Positions 5,300 to 8,056 of a stretch of DNA of 8,056 nucleotides are shown here, in pieces. Source of the DNA: an uncultured Prevotellaceae bacterium (GTDB lineage: Bacteria; Bacteroidota; Bacteroidia; Bacteroidales; Muribaculaceae). The stretch lies in the NCBI GenBank assembly GCA_937904375.1, contig CALDIG010000172.1, positions 1 through 8,056 on the forward strand. The letters run 5' to 3'. The notes beneath the pieces were generated by a model. It worked only from the letters and a program-made list of their open reading frames with translations, had not been told where the DNA came from and searched no databases. Positions within the stretch are counted from its first letter, which is position 1, and each line of letters opens with the position of its first letter. The translations under genes and the position numbers were made by a program.

Positions 5300-6553
5300 T
5301 TACTCGCCTTTGATAGCTGCTACGCCTGGGAGAGTCTTTCCCTCGATGGCTTCGAGCATAGCTCCGCCACCGGTAGAGACGTAGGAAACTTGGTCGGCGA
5401 GACCGAACTTGTTGACAGCGGCAACCGAGTCGCCGCCTCCCACGAGTGAGTAAGCTCCGTTTTTGGTAGCCTCGGCAACGTATTTGGCGATTTCGCCGGT
5501 GCCCTTGGCAAAGTTCTCAAACTCAAACACACCCACAGGACCGTTCCAGAGGATTGTCTTGCTGTTCATGATAATCTCTTTCCACAGAGCGAGCGAGGCG
5601 GGGCTGGCGTCCATGCCTTCCCATCCGTCCTCGATGTTGTGTGTGTCGAAGATGCGCTGCTCGGTGTCGTTCTTGAACTCACGGCCTGCCACAGTGGCAA
5701 CCGAGAGCTGCACGTGAACACCCTTCTTCTTAGCCTCGGCGAGCACGTTGAGAGCCTCGGGCATCAGGTCGTCCTCGTGGAGCGAGTTGCCAATCTTGCC
5801 GCCTTGGGCTTTGAAGAATGTGAATCCCATGCCGCCGCCAATGATGAGGTTGTCAACCTTGTCGAGCAGGTTCTTGATGACGGCGAGCTTCGACGATACC
5901 TTGCTGCCACCAATTATAGCGGTGAAGGGGTGCTGAGCATTCTTGAGCACGTTGTCGATAGCAGTTACCTCTTTCTCCATGAGAAGGCCGAGCATCTTGT
6001 TGTCGTTATCGAAGTAGTCGGCAATGACAGCAGTAGAGGCGTGACGGCGGTGAGCGGTACCGAAGGCGTCGTTCACATAGCAGTCGGCATAACTGGCGAG
6101 AGTTTTGGCAAACTCAGCCTGACGGGTCTTCATCTCCTTTTTGGCGTCGTTGTAGGCAGGATCTTCTTTGTCGATACCTACAGGCTTACCTTCCTCCTCG
6201 GGATAGAAACGCAGATTCTCGAGCAACAGCACTTCGCCTGGTTTGAGGGCAGCGGCAGCATCGGCGGCCTTTGCGCAGTCGGGAGCGAATTTCACTTCTG
6301 TGCCAAGAGCGTCAGCCACATCGCCAACAATCTGGCTCAGAGAGAGCTTGGGGTTGACTTTGCCTTTTGGCTTGCCCATGTGCGACATCACCACGAGGCT
6401 TCCGCCGTCAGCAAGAATCTTCTTGAGAGTGGGCAACGCTCCGCGGATGCGGGTGTCGTCGGTAACCTTACCTTCCTCATTCAGAGGAACATTGAAATCA
6501 ACACGCACGATTGCCTTCTTACCGGCAAAATTGTAATCGTTAAAATTAGCCAT
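5300..6553 (-). CDS. pgk: Phosphoglycerate kinase
   Basis: The 417-residue enzyme interconverts 1,3-bisphosphoglycerate + ADP and 3-phosphoglycerate + ATP in cytoplasmic glycolysis and gluconeogenesis. The N-terminal substrate domain has RVDFNVPL (17-24), DDTRI (32-36), SHMGKPKG (57-64), LLLENLRF (109-116) and NDAFGTAHRRHAS (161-173). The C-terminal nucleotide domain has GGSKVSSK (215-222), the glycine-rich IIGGGMGFTF (237-246), ILWNGPVGVFE (334-344), VGGGDSVAA (371-379) and STGGGAMLE (393-401). Length is normal for Bacteroidales, including the insertion near 117-150. The stretch LSVATVAGREF (283-293) differs from the VDVVVADxF pattern common in other phyla; I cannot tell whether this is lineage-typical. 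The ATG at 6553 follows a -7 box by about 43 bp. It is a single-gene unit with its own promoter and terminator. Confidence 0.97.
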   Translation of the reverse strand: MANFNDYNFAGKKAIVRVDFNVPLNEEGKVTDDTRIRGALPTLKKILADGGSLVVMSHMGKPKGKVNPKLSLSQIVGDVADALGTEVKFAPDCAKAADAAAALKPGEVLLLENLRFYPEEEGKPVGIDKEDPAYNDAKKEMKTRQAEFAKTLASYADCYVNDAFGTAHRRHASTAVIADYFDNDNKMLGLLMEKEVTAIDNVLKNAQHPFTAIIGGSKVSSKLAVIKNLLDKVDNLIIGGGMGFTFFKAQGGKIGNSLHEDDLMPEALNVLAEAKKKGVHVQLSVATVAGREFKNDTEQRIFDTHNIEDGWEGMDASPASLALWKEIIMNSKTILWNGPVGVFEFENFAKGTGEIAKYVAEATKNGAYSLVGGGDSVAAVNKFGLADQVSYVSTGGGAMLEAIEGKTLPGVAAIKGE

Positions 6554-6595
6554 TTTTGAAAAGTATTTAAATTATTACCTATTTTTAATTGGGTG

Positions 6596-6603
6596 CAAAG
6601 TTA
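6596..6603 (-). promoter_or_regulatory. pgk: Bacteroidetes -7 box (TAACTTTG) for pgk
   Basis: The plus strand reads CAAAGTTA; on the minus strand this is TAACTTTG, an exact TAnnTTTG match. Transcription would begin near 6590, giving a leader of about 37 nt before the pgk ATG. The leader is AT-rich without a Shine-Dalgarno sequence. A clear TTTG at the -33 position is not visible; the upstream region is T-rich (TTGTTTTTTG). Confidence 0.6.
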
Positions 6604-6677
6604 ACAAAAAACAACGAATTAAACGAATTTATGCCAAATTTCTTGGTTTTGCCGCTTTTCGGGGATGGGGGAGATGA

Positions 6678-6848
6678 GAGTTTTGAGTTGTGAGTTTTTG
6701 AGTTATAAGTTTTCGTCCTCTCCACTTTGTACTTTCTACTTTCTACTTTGTACTTTCTACTTTGTACTTTCTACTTTGTCGTTTATCCTCTGTACTCTCC
6801 ACTCTCCACTCTCCACTCTCCACTCTCCACTCTCCACTGAATACTTAA
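6678..6848. repeat. Block of degenerate heptanucleotide tandem repeats
   Basis: From 6716 to 6848 the plus strand splits into 19 consecutive 7-bp units without a break in register. These are TCCTCTC, CACTTTG, seven TACTTTC or TACTTTG, two decayed units (TCGTTTA, TCCTCTG), TACTCTC, five CACTCTC, then CACTGAA and TACTTAA. Just to the left, 6678-6713 holds GAGTTTT, GAGTTGT, GAGTTTTT, GAGTTAT and AAGTTTT, which on the minus strand are ACTCAAA-like heptads with a single 1-bp slip. The block begins one base beyond the prfA stop codon and fills most of the 296-bp gap to pgk. It is not coding: 7 is not a multiple of 3 and the frames differ between units. No prfA terminator hairpin is visible. Confidence 0.85.
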
Positions 6849-6849
6849 C

Positions 6850-7959
6850 CTACAGTTCCGCCTCTTTGAGTTTCTCGGCATTCTCGGCGACGATGAGATG
6901 GTCGATGCAGTCTTGAATGTCGCCATCCATGAATGCCGGCAGGTTGTAGATGGTATAGCCAATGCGGTGGTCGGTGATGCGACCTTGAGGGTAGTTGTAG
7001 GTGCGAATCTTTGCCGAGCGGTCGCCAGTGCTCACCAGCGTCTTGCGGCGGCTTGCGATGTCGTCAACATATTTCTGGTGCTCCTTGTCGTAGATGAAGG
7101 TGCGCAGACGAGCCAGTGCGCGTTCCTTGTTCTTTGGCTGGTCGCGGGTCTCGGTACACTCGATTAGAATCTCCTGATCCTCGCCGGTGTTTGGGTTATT
7201 CCACATGTAGCGCAGGCGCACGCCAGAGTTCACCTTGTTCACGTTTTGCCCACCGGCTCCGCTGGAGCGGAAGTAGTCCCATTTAATCTCGCCCTCGTTA
7301 ATCTCTATGTCAAACGGCTCGGCCTCGGGCAGAATCGCTACCGATGCCGCCGAGGTGTGTACGCGTCCCTGAGTCTCTGTTACCGGCACGCGCTGCACAC
7401 GGTGCACACCGCTCTCATACTTGAGAGTGCCATACACTCCGTTGCCTGTGACGCTGAACACGATTTCCTTGTAGCCTCCCGCAGCTCCCTCGCTGCAACT
7501 CGACATCTCGATTTTCCAACCCTTGCTCTCGCAGTAACGGGTGTACATGCGTGCCAGGTCGCCGGCAAAGAGTGCTGCTTCGTCGCCACCTGTACCACCA
7601 CGAATTTCGAGTGTCACATTCTTGCTATCCTCAGGGTCGGCAGGAATGAGGAGGAGTTTTATCTCCTCTTCGAGTTCGGGGATGAGGCGTTCGTTGGCAG
7701 AGAGTTCTTCGCGAGCCATCTCTTTCATGTCTGCATCTTCCTCGGTTTCAAGTAACTGCTTGGCTTCGTCGATACCCTTTAGTGCGTTGATATATCGCTG
7801 GCGGGCATTCATGATGTCCTCCAGGTTTTTGTATTCTTTCGTGAGTTGCACGTAGCGTTTCTGATCGGCTATGACGGATGGGTCGGTAATGAGTGTGCCG
7901 ACTTCTTCAAAACGGGGAACGATGCCCTCGAGTTTGTCTAATATGTTGTTGGTTTCCAA
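6850..7959 (-). CDS. prfA: Peptide chain release factor 1 (RF1)
   Basis: The 369-residue protein reads stop codons UAA and UAG and triggers hydrolysis of peptidyl-tRNA on the ribosome. It contains HRVQRVPVTETQGRVHTSAA, in which PVT (192-194) is the P-x-T codon-recognition tripeptide of RF1; RF2 would have SPF. SSGAGGQNVNKVNSG (232-246) carries the catalytic GGQ (236-238), the glutamine of which is normally methylated by PrmC. Residues 1-105 are the helical coiled-coil domain 1. Translation begins with TTG at 7959: homologues start about here, and no in-frame ATG lies between it and the window edge. The upstream frame has no stop either, so an N-terminal extension cannot be formally excluded. 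The gene ends in TAG, itself an RF1 codon. No own promoter is visible, so it may be transcribed with a gene beyond the window. Confidence 0.96.
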   Translation of the reverse strand: METNNILDKLEGIVPRFEEVGTLITDPSVIADQKRYVQLTKEYKNLEDIMNARQRYINALKGIDEAKQLLETEEDADMKEMAREELSANERLIPELEEEIKLLLIPADPEDSKNVTLEIRGGTGGDEAALFAGDLARMYTRYCESKGWKIEMSSCSEGAAGGYKEIVFSVTGNGVYGTLKYESGVHRVQRVPVTETQGRVHTSAASVAILPEAEPFDIEINEGEIKWDYFRSSGAGGQNVNKVNSGVRLRYMWNNPNTGEDQEILIECTETRDQPKNKERALARLRTFIYDKEHQKYVDDIASRRKTLVSTGDRSAKIRTYNYPQGRITDHRIGYTIYNLPAFMDGDIQDCIDHLIVAENAEKLKEAEL

Positions 7960-7964
7960 GAGAG

Positions 7965-7992
7965 TTGATAATTGATAATTGAAAATTGATAA
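7965..7992. repeat. Four TTGATAA heptads immediately upstream of prfA
   Basis: TTGATAA, TTGATAA, TTGAAAA, TTGATAA stand in perfect tandem, beginning five bases upstream of the prfA TTG start. On the prfA mRNA they would be the ribosome-loading region. The period matches the blocks at 2248-2289 and 6678-6848, but the unit sequence differs. Confidence 0.7.
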
Positions 7993-7993
7993 T

Positions 7994-8038
7994 GGAGTTA
8001 AAGGAGTTAACGAAGTTATCGCTACGCTCGAAGTTAAA
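7994..8038. repeat. Nonamer-periodic GGAGTTAAA repeats
   Basis: Five 9-bp units follow the heptads: GGAGTTAAA, GGAGTTAAC, GAAGTTATC, GCTACGCTC, GAAGTTAAA. The fourth is divergent but keeps the register. Its reverse complement contains CGAGCGTAGC, close to the CGAGCGTGAG words at 2066 and 2162. The rest of the window to 8056 shows no gene start or promoter that I can identify. Confidence 0.55.
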
Positions 8039-8056
8039 GACGTATGATAGTTGACA

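Noticed and set aside
5639..6559. A 306-codon open frame on the plus strand opposite pgk
   Set aside because: It lies wholly antisense to an unambiguous pgk and comes from its codon bias; its translation resembles no known family and has no promoter.
6716..6848. Possible CRISPR array
   Set aside because: Units are 7 bp with no spacers, far from the 23-50 bp repeats separated by unique spacers that a CRISPR needs.
6665..6916. An 83-codon frame running through the heptad repeats
   Set aside because: Its repetitive Ser/Leu/Cys/Phe-rich protein simply reads the 7-bp repeats and then enters prfA antisense.
7246..7755. A 169-codon plus-strand frame opposite prfA
   Set aside because: Antisense to conserved RF1 domains including GGQ; no coding features of its own.

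Overview
The window looks like an ordinary chromosomal stretch from a Bacteroidales bacterium (Prevotellaceae or Muribaculaceae type; the family cannot be fixed from this sequence). Supporting signs are Bacteroidetes -7 promoter boxes (TAnnTTTG, seen as TAACTTTG three times and TATTTTTG once), start codons without clear Shine-Dalgarno sequences, a release factor 1 with a PVT codon-recognition tripeptide, a lipoprotein with a relaxed lipobox, and an orphan AAA-type ATPase of a kind common in this order.

Layout, left to right. Positions 1-33 hold the first 11 codons of a leftward gene, possibly a nucleoside phosphorylase. A divergent control region of about 200 bp follows. Next is a rightward pair joined by a TAATG stop/start overlap: an uncharacterised lipoprotein with a BamE/SmpA-like C-terminus (234-1166), and a PhnP-like metallo-beta-lactamase-fold hydrolase (1166-1942). 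A 353-bp gap packed with short repeats and a hairpin separates these from ettA (2296-3993), the ABC-F translation factor. ettA converges tail to tail on an orphan ATPase (3990-5120, minus) with interlocked stop codons. Upstream of the ATPase lie a well-formed promoter, a symmetric array of four octamers, and the terminator of pgk. pgk (phosphoglycerate kinase, 5300-6553, minus) and prfA (release factor 1, 6850-7959, minus) follow, separated by a 296-bp gap dominated by 7-bp repeats.

The identified genes are mostly housekeeping: two translation factors (EttA, RF1), one glycolytic enzyme (PGK), and an envelope lipoprotein coupled to a phosphodiesterase-like hydrolase. The less ordinary content is non-coding. 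Degenerate tandem repeats with a strict 7-bp period occur at three separate sites, two of them immediately before the start codons of ettA and prfA. A dyad-symmetric four-octamer array sits at the promoter of the ATPase, which is visibly more AT-rich than its neighbours. I found no CRISPR array, RNA gene, transposase, or convincing new multi-gene system. The best leads are the octamer array with its ATPase and the heptad repeats.
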